A stretch of 7,247 bases of DNA from Dehalococcoidales bacterium (GCA_028718465.1 JAQULX010000134.1:1-7247); one strand, 5' to 3'. Shown: positions 1 to 4,974, counted from the first letter of the stretch. Made by a program: numbers and translations. The notes: generated by a model from the letters alone, not told the origin.

Positions 1-1
1 G

Positions 2-565
2 GAGGGGATCGCCAAGGATGGGACTGGAATTGTCAGGATGAAGTGGTCGGATGCAACCATGACCGTGTCGGCCCGGAGTGAAGAGAAGGGCGAAATCAGC
101 GCCGAGATCCCGGTCCAACCGGAAAGCTTACCCGGCCGGGTGGCTCTCAACGTGAAGTATCTCCTGGAATACCTGGAAGGCAAGGATGGAGTTGTCACCC
201 TGGGCAAGGATGAAGGCAGCAGCCCGGCTCTTTTCCACTACGGCAGCAAGCCGGTGGTAGCCATTATGCCAATGAACGTCCAGTGGGAGGATGACAAGCC
301 CAAAACCGAAGCGCCGGCAGAAGAGACTACCGGAGAAAACGAGGAGAGTGTGGAGGAAAATCCGGAGGCAACTGGTGAGGAAGCAGAAAGTCCCATCGAG
401 GAAGAAACTCCGTATGCGGATGTGGAAGAATCATCTCCGGATGAACTTCAATCCGAGCCAGTGACTGTTGCAGTAACAACTGAGGCAACTTCAGCGGAAA
501 ATCCGCCCGAACCGGAGCCCGTTAAAACTCCAGAAAAGCGGCGGGGCCGCCGCAAGAAAACCTAA
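2..565 (+). CDS. DNA polymerase III beta (sliding clamp)-like protein, C-terminal part with long acidic tail (5' partial)
   Basis: The reading frame is open to the left edge, so this is the last 187 residues of a longer protein; the ATG at 38 is internal. Residues 1-96 resemble the third domain of bacterial DnaN: a strand with GIVRM, then SARSEEKGE, then the core LNVKYLLEYLEGKDGVV (compare the F/LNxKYLLDxL signature), SPALF, and the closing strand IMPMNV, where a normal clamp would end. A clamp encircles DNA and tethers polymerases and repair factors. Here about 91 further residues follow, rich in Glu, Pro, Ser and Thr, predicted disordered, and ending in a basic patch (EKRRGRRKKT). That tail is not part of ordinary DnaN. 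The gene is followed by an intrinsic terminator. It is most likely an element-encoded clamp or clamp paralogue rather than the chromosomal dnaN, which would not sit beside PRTRC genes. The family call is fairly confident; the role of the tail is unknown. Confidence 0.75.
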   Translation, partial: EGIAKDGTGIVRMKWSDATMTVSARSEEKGEISAEIPVQPESLPGRVALNVKYLLEYLEGKDGVVTLGKDEGSSPALFHYGSKPVVAIMPMNVQWEDDKPKTEAPAEETTGENEESVEENPEATGEEAESPIEEETPYADVEESSPDELQSEPVTVAVTTEATSAENPPEPEPVKTPEKRRGRRKKT

Positions 566-574
566 ACCAAATCA

Positions 575-606
575 GAGAGGGGACATTAAATCCCCTCTCA
601 ATTTTT
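575..606 (+). terminator. Rho-independent terminator after the clamp-like gene
   Basis: A perfect 9-bp stem, GAGAGGGGA (575-583) and TCCCCTCTC (591-599), encloses a 7-base loop (CATTAAA) and is followed by AATTTTT. It starts 10 bases after the clamp gene's stop codon. It should end or attenuate transcription before the next gene, whose Shine-Dalgarno begins only four bases after the T-run. Confidence 0.88.
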
Positions 607-609
607 ATG

Positions 610-616
610 AAGGAGG
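610..616 (+). promoter_or_regulatory. Ribosome binding site that fixes the start at 622
   Basis: AAGGAGG lies 5 bases before ATG 622. The in-frame ATG at 607 overlaps this site and has no Shine-Dalgarno of its own, so 622 is the start. Confidence 0.8.
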
Positions 617-621
617 ACTCC

Positions 622-921
622 ATGGTAACCAACCAAAAGATAGTGCGCTTCCCTCTGGGTCAAACCGTATTGACACGGGGAGTCAATGACCTGGTAGCCG
701 AAAACACGGCCTTTGCCAAATTAGTCACCGATAGCCTGGTCCGGCATGCCACCGGAGACTGGGGAGACCTCTCCGCCGAAGACAAAGCCGAAAATGACCG
801 CAGCCTGCAAGAAGGAGATCGCTTACTTTCTGCTTACGAAAATGAAGGCCTGCCCAAAATCTGGATTATCACCGAGGCCGACCGCTCAGCCACCACAGTC
901 TTATTCCCTGATGAGTATTAG
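622..921 (+). CDS. Conserved small plasmid/ICE-type protein (ITEADRS-TTVLFPDEY family)
   Basis: This encodes a soluble 99-aa protein with no signal peptide or membrane segment. Its pattern is recognisable from short hypothetical proteins common on plasmids and integrative elements: an N-terminal FPLGQ-V-TRGV segment, a central RHATGDWGDL followed by an acidic ED-AEND stretch, LLSAYENE, and a highly conserved end, WIITEADRSATTVLFPDEY. The molecular function is not known. From memory, some database relatives carry a restriction-modification label; nothing in this sequence (no methyltransferase or nuclease motif) supports that. The start at 622 is set by AAGGAGG. It follows an intrinsic terminator and precedes a long hairpin, so it may be transcribed alone or by read-through. 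Family recognition is good, but no role can be assigned beyond association with mobile elements. Confidence 0.8.
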   Translation: MVTNQKIVRFPLGQTVLTRGVNDLVAENTAFAKLVTDSLVRHATGDWGDLSAEDKAENDRSLQEGDRLLSAYENEGLPKIWIITEADRSATTVLFPDEY

Positions 922-925
922 GCAA

Positions 926-1007
926 GGTTAAGCGTTCGGCTTCCTGGCGCTGAGTGATTCCATCAGCTAAAGATTCAGCGCCAGCAGCCGGCCGATTAAT
1001 CTTAACC
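926..1007 (+). promoter_or_regulatory. Long imperfect inverted repeat / structured RNA ahead of the 58-aa gene
   Basis: Three nested complementary segments form one extended hairpin: GGTTAAG (926-932) with CTTAACC (1001-1007), CGGCT (937-941) with AGCCG (986-990), and CTGGCGCTGA (944-953) with TCAGCGCCAG (975-984). The apical loop is about 21 bases. No T-run follows, so it is not a standard terminator. The outer stem ends directly against the Shine-Dalgarno (AAGGAG, 1008-1013) of the next gene. That position suits translational control, an RNA-processing site or a protein-binding site. The pairing is seen in the sequence; the function is inference. Confidence 0.6.
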
Positions 1008-1020
1008 AAGGAGATCAGGC

Positions 1021-1197
1021 ATGTTGAATCAAAAAGATATCCATTACAAACAGCCTAACCGGCGCAAATGCTACTGGATGCTCCAGGAGTGTCTGAAAGG
1101 GAAGAGTCCCTGTTCCTATAGCTGCCCAGGCTATCTTTCGGTAGCCCAGGTAGATAAACAACGCAAATTAAAAGATCAAGGAGGTTATTATGGCTAG
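1021..1197 (+). CDS. 58-aa cysteine-containing small protein
   Basis: ATG 1021 follows AAGGAG (1008-1013) at a 7-base spacing. The frame ends at TAG 1195-1197 and overlaps the next gene by 8 bases. The product is basic, with four cysteines at residues 17, 24, 31 and 35 in the context CYWMLQEC and CSYSCPGYLS. It loosely resembles the short CW...C...CPAY metal-binding motifs found in many anaerobe proteins, so it could bind zinc or another metal; this is inference. Its last codons (QGGYYG) include the ribosome binding site of the PRTRC C gene, so the two are probably translationally coupled. It is real on the evidence of its Shine-Dalgarno, the overlap and codon use like its neighbours, but the family is not recognised. 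Confidence 0.65.
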   Translation: MLNQKDIHYKQPNRRKCYWMLQECLKGKSPCSYSCPGYLSVAQVDKQRKLKDQGGYYG

Positions 1198-1375
1198 AGT
1201 TTTTATCGCGGATAATCGGGAATTTCCCGACCCGGACCCTACCCTGGAGATTAGTGAGGTCCAGCGGCTGCTGGCTGACTTTTTGCCTGAGCTGCATAAT
1301 GCCGAAATCAAGGAGCTGGATAAGGACGGGAAACACTATATCCAGTTTATCAAGAAGGTAGGCACCAAGGGATGA
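1190..1375 (+). CDS. PRTRC system protein C, ubiquitin-like
   Basis: This 61-aa protein matches the PRTRC protein C family (prokaryotic ubiquitin-like type). After a short N-terminal strand (ARVFIADNREF) comes the diagnostic proline-rich PDPDPTLEISEV, a helix with LLADFLPEL, an acidic hairpin around EIKELDKDGKHY, and the final strand with IQFIKKVGTKG. This order fits a small beta-grasp fold. The chain ends in a single exposed glycine, as expected of a protein activated at its C-terminus by an E1-like enzyme. AAGGAGG (1178-1184) lies 5 bases before ATG 1190. The stop overlaps the next start as ATGA. E2-like and E1-like genes follow in the same operon, which supports the role. The family match is confident; conjugation to a target is inferred. 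Confidence 0.85.
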   Translation: MARVFIADNREFPDPDPTLEISEVQRLLADFLPELHNAEIKELDKDGKHYIQFIKKVGTKG

Positions 1376-1593
1376 TCTCCCAGGCAAGGTTAGTAGATTT
1401 ACTCAAGAATTTACCTGCAGTCCACCTGGAACTGCTGGACCTGACCTGGCGACTGACCGGGGAGGATGGCGCCCTGGACCCCCAGAAGATCTCTTTCCGC
1501 TATACCGAGATGGAAAAGGCCATCTCTGAGGCCGAAAGCTCTACCCGGGCAACCAAGGAGATGGTGCAATGCCTGACCCGGCTGCTCCATTAG
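1372..1593 (+). CDS. Small helical protein of the PRTRC-like operon, unrecognised
   Basis: This 73-aa protein starts at the ATG of an ATGA overlap with the PRTRC C stop, which indicates translational coupling. AAGG at 1367-1370 is very close to the start and would be a weak ribosome site. The sequence looks almost entirely alpha-helical: LVDLLKNLPAVHLELLDL, then WRLTGEDGALDP as a linker, then a long amphipathic helix from about residue 43 to the end. There is no signal peptide, and one cysteine. It may be a partner or adaptor for its operon mates. No family was recognised and the function is unknown. Confidence 0.7.
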   Translation: MISQARLVDLLKNLPAVHLELLDLTWRLTGEDGALDPQKISFRYTEMEKAISEAESSTRATKEMVQCLTRLLH

Positions 1594-2369
1594 AATGCCT
1601 GGTCCGGCAGTTGCGTGCCTGTCGCCCTCCTTCTTTCAGCACTCTGATAGGAATGCTCCAGGATAACCAGGATTATGCCGATTTCGTCCATCTGGTGAAA
1701 GAGTCCCTACCGGAAAGAGAGACCGAGATCCTGGGCCAACACGGTCCGGAGCAGCAAATTGCCAGTTTTGCGGGTTATTTCGAAGACCGCTATTTCCCTT
1801 TACCTCATTTCCTGCGCTTTGGCGAAGCCGAAGAATATAGGGATCTGACCCAGAGTATCCCTTTGATCGCGCTGGGATTCGGTTACCAGGATTACGACGA
1901 CCTGGTGCAAAACGGTAATACCGGCGCCATGCTGATGACCTATTTCTTTCGCCAGCCTTATGGGGACCAGGGCGCCCGGGTAGCCCTGGGTGAAGCCTGC
2001 CAGGAGCAAGTGCCGGCAGAGTTGCTGCAAAGAATTCCGGAACAAGGCTTTACTCCCGAAGAATTACACCGGTTGTTGGATGGCACTCCCTTTCAGTCTC
2101 TAGCCATCTGGGGAGACCTGATTCATCTTAATACCGGGAATGAACTGCTGGATACCGATGAGGAAATGATGAGCAACTCGGTACTACCGGAGTGGTCCCA
2201 AGAAAACGTGGCGTATTTTACCCGCCAGTGGGCTGAGGCTCAGGAAAAACAGCAGGGTCCCTTCGCCATGGCAGATGAATTCGAAAAGAAGCCTACGGCT
2301 TATTTCCAAGAAGTGATGGACTTTATTGAGCAACAAAAGGAGAGACAGAATGGTGCCAACCTTAAGTAG
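1569..2369 (+). CDS. 266-aa acidic protein in the PRTRC cassette, function unknown
   Basis: ATG 1569 has AAGGAG at 1555-1560 (8-base spacing) and overlaps the previous gene by 25 bases; the tail overlaps the next gene by 20. The protein is acidic, soluble and mostly helical. Visible segments include FAGYFEDRYFPLPHFLRFG (about residues 66-84), an aromatic region around IALGFGYQDYDDL, LMTYFFRQPYGDQG, and a conserved-looking SLAIWGDLIHLNTGNELL near residues 178-195, with a charged C-terminal helix. No JAB metal motif, nuclease motif or P-loop is visible. In proteobacterial PRTRC loci this slot between C and B usually holds proteins F and A, as I remember them; this one does not look like either. 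It may be a lineage-specific subunit of the cassette. Coding status is confident; function is unknown. Confidence 0.8.
   Translation: MPDPAAPLECLVRQLRACRPPSFSTLIGMLQDNQDYADFVHLVKESLPERETEILGQHGPEQQIASFAGYFEDRYFPLPHFLRFGEAEEYRDLTQSIPLIALGFGYQDYDDLVQNGNTGAMLMTYFFRQPYGDQGARVALGEACQEQVPAELLQRIPEQGFTPEELHRLLDGTPFQSLAIWGDLIHLNTGNELLDTDEEMMSNSVLPEWSQENVAYFTRQWAEAQEKQQGPFAMADEFEKKPTAYFQEVMDFIEQQKERQNGANLK
2337..2342 (+). promoter_or_regulatory. Ribosome binding site that fixes the PRTRC B start
   Basis: AAGGAG sits 7 bases before ATG 2350. The longer in-frame start at 2326 lies upstream of this site and would place it inside the coding region, so 2350 is preferred. Confidence 0.7.
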
Positions 2370-3039
2370 GGAACTGGCCCCTTACCAATGGGCACTGCCG
2401 GAAACCCTCCAGGTGCCCCCGGATGAGCTGAAGGTCCGCCTGGATTTTTATACTGACAGCGTCATCCTTTATCTGTTGGATAAGGGCATCATCACCACGA
2501 AGCAAGTTTCCGCCCGGGATATCAGCCTGGCGATCCTTTCTGAGATTTCACTTAATTCCGGACTGCTGCCACGAGATGTGCTGTGGTGGAAACAAGGTAA
2601 AAATGGGGTTCAGATCGCTTTGTGGCGAGCGGCGAAAATCTGGCCAGTGGCTTTACAGACCGAAGCCTTCAAGCCTACCAGACGTTTTAGACTGCCGATG
2701 CCGGGGTTAATTTTCCTCTGCTCACCGGGAAGGCCGCCGGCAGTCTATGCTGCGAAGAAGCGACCACAGTCTGCCGGTGAATTTATTTACCATGCGCCCT
2801 TATTTAATGTCTATGAGAATGGGACTACCTGCCCGGGGACCCATCAATATCCCCAGGAGTTGGAAAAGATTCCAGAGTCTTTCTTCAGCGCTTTCTTCAC
2901 CCAGGGCGCCAGGCATACTGGCCGTTCCCAGAAATATCCGGATAATCTGCTTAAGCTCTGGGAAGAGATCGACGATAAGCCTAAATATCCCCTGAAAGAC
3001 CTAGTGAAATTGGGGACGGTGGCAGATCTGCTCAAATGA
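2350..3039 (+). CDS. PRTRC system protein B, E2-like
   Basis: This 229-aa protein matches the PRTRC protein B family, which corresponds to prokaryotic E2 family D. Visible signatures are the N-terminal VSARDISLAIL helix followed by LLPRDVLWW, a strand-rich middle (MPGLIFLC, PPAVYAAKK), then HAPLFNVYENGTTCPGT with Cys161, and FFSAFFTQG. The segment NVYENGTTC is strikingly like the active-site region of eukaryotic ubiquitin E2 enzymes (HPN-V/I-x-x-x-G-x-I-C-L), making Cys161 the candidate thioester cysteine. The expected role is to receive the ubiquitin-like protein from the E1-like ThiF and pass it to a target. The start is chosen at 2350 by AAGGAG; it overlaps the upstream gene by 20 bases. 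The family call is confident; enzymatic activity is inferred. Confidence 0.85.
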   Translation: MVPTLSRELAPYQWALPETLQVPPDELKVRLDFYTDSVILYLLDKGIITTKQVSARDISLAILSEISLNSGLLPRDVLWWKQGKNGVQIALWRAAKIWPVALQTEAFKPTRRFRLPMPGLIFLCSPGRPPAVYAAKKRPQSAGEFIYHAPLFNVYENGTTCPGTHQYPQELEKIPESFFSAFFTQGARHTGRSQKYPDNLLKLWEEIDDKPKYPLKDLVKLGTVADLLK

Positions 3040-3048
3040 AATACATCT

Positions 3049-3053
3049 GGAGG
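3049..3053 (+). promoter_or_regulatory. Ribosome binding site for a TTG start (ThiF gene)
   Basis: GGAGG lies 7 bases before TTG 3061. No ATG or GTG in frame lies between this site and the ThiF nucleotide-binding strand, so the TTG start is well supported. Confidence 0.7.
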
Positions 3054-3060
3054 TTACTTC

Positions 3061-3822
3061 TTGTATACCCTGGATAACGACTTTGCCACCCGCTTTAAAT
3101 ACGAGGTTATGATCGTGGGCTGCGGGGGTACCGGCGGCTTTGTAGTCGAAGGACTCTGCCGACTGCTTCCCGCGAATGTTCAACTGGTACTGGTGGACCC
3201 GGACCGGGTGGAGAATAGAAATCTGCGGCGCCAAAACTTCTTGCCGGAAGATCTAGGCAATCTGAAAAGTGAAGCCCTAGCCCATAGGTTGTCCCGAGAG
3301 TACAACCGAGCCATTGCTTACAGTACTCTGCCGATCAGTCTCACGCCTTTAGGCTTCAATTCATTGGTCATTGGATGTGTGGATAACGGTCCAGCACGCC
3401 GAGATATCGCCGCCAGGTTCACCACCACTTATGGCAATGCCCCAGCATGGTGGGTAGATGCCGGCAATGGAGAAAACTTCGGTCAGATTTTAATTGGAAA
3501 CAGGACTGGAAGTGCTCAATACCGGACCAGCGAGAAAGGTGACCGGTTCTACTCTTTGCCTCTACCCACCCGGCAGAGACCGGACTTGTTAAGACAGCAG
3601 CCAGTGGATACCAGTTGTGCTGATATCGAAGAACAAGGACCGACCATTAATAGAAGCATGGCAGCCCTGGTCATTGAAGTAGTGCGAAGAATGATAGCCG
3701 GTACCTGCCCCTGGATCCAGCTCTACCTGGATCTGGAATTGGGCACTCTGCAGCCGGTATTAGCCACTCCGGATACAGTCGCGGATATCCTGGGGAAAAA
3801 GTTCCATAAAGAGAAAAAATAA
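3061..3822 (+). CDS. PRTRC system ThiF-family (E1-like) protein
   Basis: This 253-aa E1-like adenylating enzyme starts at TTG. It has the Rossmann nucleotide loop GCGGTGG (residues 20-26), DPDRVENRNLRRQNF (46-60), whose Asp48, Asn54, Arg57 and Gln58 match the ATP-contacting positions of ThiF/MoeB/E1 proteins, Lys69 in GNLKSEAL, and CVDNGPARR with Asp108, the Mg-ATP aspartate position. A second half holds TSCADIEEQGPTIN. Its Cys186 is at a position conserved in PRTRC ThiF proteins as I remember them and is the best candidate for a thioester cysteine. There is no zinc-binding CxxC pair, so it differs from MoeB/ThiF of cofactor synthesis. It would adenylate the C-terminal glycine of PRTRC C and charge PRTRC B. 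It lies 21 bases after PRTRC B. Confidence 0.88.
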   Translation: MYTLDNDFATRFKYEVMIVGCGGTGGFVVEGLCRLLPANVQLVLVDPDRVENRNLRRQNFLPEDLGNLKSEALAHRLSREYNRAIAYSTLPISLTPLGFNSLVIGCVDNGPARRDIAARFTTTYGNAPAWWVDAGNGENFGQILIGNRTGSAQYRTSEKGDRFYSLPLPTRQRPDLLRQQPVDTSCADIEEQGPTINRSMAALVIEVVRRMIAGTCPWIQLYLDLELGTLQPVLATPDTVADILGKKFHKEKK

Positions 3823-3840
3823 ATCTATTTGGGAGGGAAT

Positions 3841-4254
3841 ATGGAGAATGACGACACACGCTGTGAGATGGCTATTGCTATCTTACAGGCTACTCATGAC
3901 GGTGAGGACCTGGGCCCGGCTCACCTCTGGTTAGTCCAGGAATGGGTAAATGATCACCTGAACGAAAAAGGTGAAGGTGCTTTCCAGGAACTGCATGCTC
4001 AAGTAGTAGCCGGCCAATATCAAAAGCCTTGGCTGCACGGCGTGGAGCATCTCACCCGGGACCATCAGGGCTATATCTTCTGGAAGGGCATCGAGGTGGA
4101 ACACTACAGCTTTTCCGGAAATGGAGCTTATGAGCGAGAGAAAGCGGCGGCCGAAGAACTGGGGCGGCGTTGCCGGATTCTGGAAACGAAAGGTATCCAA
4201 CCTACCTGTAAATCCGCTATCTGGGACTGGGATAAGTCTCAAGGAGGTAAATAA
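3841..4254 (+). CDS. Histidine-rich conserved protein of mobile elements (WLHGxEHLTRDHxGY family)
   Basis: ATG 3841 is preceded by GGAGG (3832-3836); the TTG at 3829 overlaps this site and is rejected. The product is 137 aa and soluble. An N-terminal helical part (AIAILQATHDGEDLGPAHL, LVQEWVNDHL) is followed by a compact, conserved-looking core: KPWLHGVEHLTRDHQGYIF and WKGIEVEHYSF (residues 62-91), holding His66, His70, His75 and His88. A helix EREKAAAEELGRRCRILE follows. Similar short proteins occur on plasmids and integrative elements of proteobacteria, as I recall. The histidine cluster could bind a metal, but no known enzyme motif is visible. Its end (QGGK) includes the ribosome binding site of the next gene, suggesting coupled translation. 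Function is unknown. Confidence 0.78.
   Translation: MENDDTRCEMAIAILQATHDGEDLGPAHLWLVQEWVNDHLNEKGEGAFQELHAQVVAGQYQKPWLHGVEHLTRDHQGYIFWKGIEVEHYSFSGNGAYEREKAAAEELGRRCRILETKGIQPTCKSAIWDWDKSQGGK
4241..4247 (+). promoter_or_regulatory. Ribosome binding site for a TTG start at 4256
   Basis: AAGGAGG lies 8 bases before TTG 4256 and within the last codons of the upstream gene. The frame is open back to ATG 4121, but that would overlap the previous gene by more than 130 bases without a ribosome site, so 4256 is preferred. Confidence 0.72.
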
Positions 4255-4255
4255 A

Positions 4256-4780
4256 TTGGCACAAAGCATTACGGACCCTAAACGACTTGATCCAAAGGTT
4301 GACCGGGCAATCTCTGACCTGGTAGGCAGCCTGACTGACCCGGTTATCTGTCACAAAGGCCAGGAAGAACGACCTCCGGAATGGTTAAGGAATACCATAA
4401 CTTTGGAGCGCCTGATAATGAACCTGGCAGTTCAAAAAGGCGAGACTCCCACCGGCACCGATGCCGAGGCCGCCTGGTATTTATCGACAGCCAGCCTGGA
4501 ATTTCCTTTCGATGAACAATGGACCCGGATTTACTGCTATGTATTTACCAAGGTCTATGAAAGATGGCGTACTAAGGAATCCGGTTCTAGCGTGCCCGGC
4601 GATATCAAGGTGGATAATCTAGATGATTATGATATGAGCCACCTGCGACGGCTGAAAGATTGGCTCTACCAGACCCGGATCAAGGCCCGATCAGAAAAGG
4701 ATAAATCAGAACGGAAACAGCAGAAAGAAGAGGATATTAATCGCAGGAAGAATGAACAACCATCCCTATTTGAATTCTAA
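4256..4780 (+). CDS. 174-aa conserved hypothetical protein with sliding-clamp-binding-like C-terminus
   Basis: TTG 4256 is chosen from AAGGAGG (4241-4247); it starts 1 base after the upstream stop. The first 105 residues form a helical domain (DRAISDLVGSL, PEWLRNTITLERLIMNL, a Trp/Tyr-rich WTRIYCYVFTKVYERW). Then comes DIKVDNLDDYDMSHLRRLKDW (about 116-136), which looks conserved, and a strongly charged helix or coiled coil (KDKSERKQQKEEDINRRK). The chain ends QPSLFEF (168-174). QPSLF fits the QxxLF peptide that many bacterial replication and repair proteins use to dock on the beta clamp. That is notable because a clamp-like gene opens this same block. The family is not recognised. It is probably the last gene of the PRTRC-type operon, although no terminator is visible after it. 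Confidence 0.75.
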   Translation: MAQSITDPKRLDPKVDRAISDLVGSLTDPVICHKGQEERPPEWLRNTITLERLIMNLAVQKGETPTGTDAEAAWYLSTASLEFPFDEQWTRIYCYVFTKVYERWRTKESGSSVPGDIKVDNLDDYDMSHLRRLKDWLYQTRIKARSEKDKSERKQQKEEDINRRKNEQPSLFEF

Positions 4781-4833
4781 TTAAGTCCACCAAAAACAAG
4801 GGTCTAATCTTTTTCCGGCTCCCATGTTATTGC

Positions 4834-4862
4834 TTGAAAAACGATAAATCCTGGTGTAGAGA
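4834..4862 (+). promoter_or_regulatory. Possible sigma-70/sigma-A promoter for the regulator-DUF499 unit
   Basis: TTGAAA (4834-4839) and TAGAGA (4857-4862) are spaced 17 bases apart in the A+T-rich gap between the two operons. The -10 match is weak (3 of 6). The position, upstream of the candidate operator, is the main support. Confidence 0.3.
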
Positions 4863-4895
4863 ATTTTGTGGATTTTCCTAAATTGGAGTAATAGA

Positions 4896-4918
4896 TGTTA
4901 ATCACATTATGATTGACA
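4896..4918 (+). promoter_or_regulatory. Palindromic candidate operator
   Basis: TGTTAATCA (4896-4904) and TGATTGACA (4910-4918) are inverted copies with 8 of 9 positions complementary around a 5-base centre (CATTA). Half-sites of this size and spacing suit a dimeric winged-helix repressor, and the next gene encodes one. If the regulator starts at 4975, this site lies in its leader downstream of the possible promoter. Autoregulation is inferred. Confidence 0.45.
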
Positions 4919-4961
4919 CCCATCAAATTCAGAGACTATACTTAGGCAATACTTTGCTTGA

Positions 4962-4967
4962 AGAGGA
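4962..4967 (+). promoter_or_regulatory. Ribosome binding site supporting the regulator start at 4975
   Basis: AGAGGA lies 7 bases before ATG 4975. The alternative start, ATG 4909, has no Shine-Dalgarno within the usual distance (the nearest GGAG, 4885-4888, is 20 bases away) and falls inside the palindrome. Confidence 0.55.
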
Positions 4968-4974
4968 AATACGT

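Noticed and set aside
1055..1387. Minus-strand frame of 110 codons opposite the 58-aa and PRTRC C genes
   Set aside because: It is antisense to two supported overlapping genes, one of known family, and has no family resemblance.
2131..2175. His and Asp residues (HLNTGNELLDTD) of the 266-aa protein as a JAB metallopeptidase site
   Set aside because: The HxH...S..D arrangement of JAB proteins is not present.
4243..4254. C-terminal Gly-Gly-Lys of the histidine-rich protein as a second ubiquitin-like tail
   Set aside because: These codons are the AAGGAGG ribosome site of the next gene read in frame; the same QGG appears at the end of the 58-aa protein for the same reason.
4121..4255. Longer start (ATG 4121) for the 174-aa gene
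   Set aside because: It would overlap the histidine-rich gene by over 130 bases and has no ribosome site; TTG 4256 has AAGGAGG at 8 bases.
4895..4912. Five-codon leader peptide frame (MLITL-stop) overlapping ATG 4909 as ATGA
   Set aside because: GGAG precedes it at good spacing, but the frame is too short to support and lies within the palindrome; probably chance.
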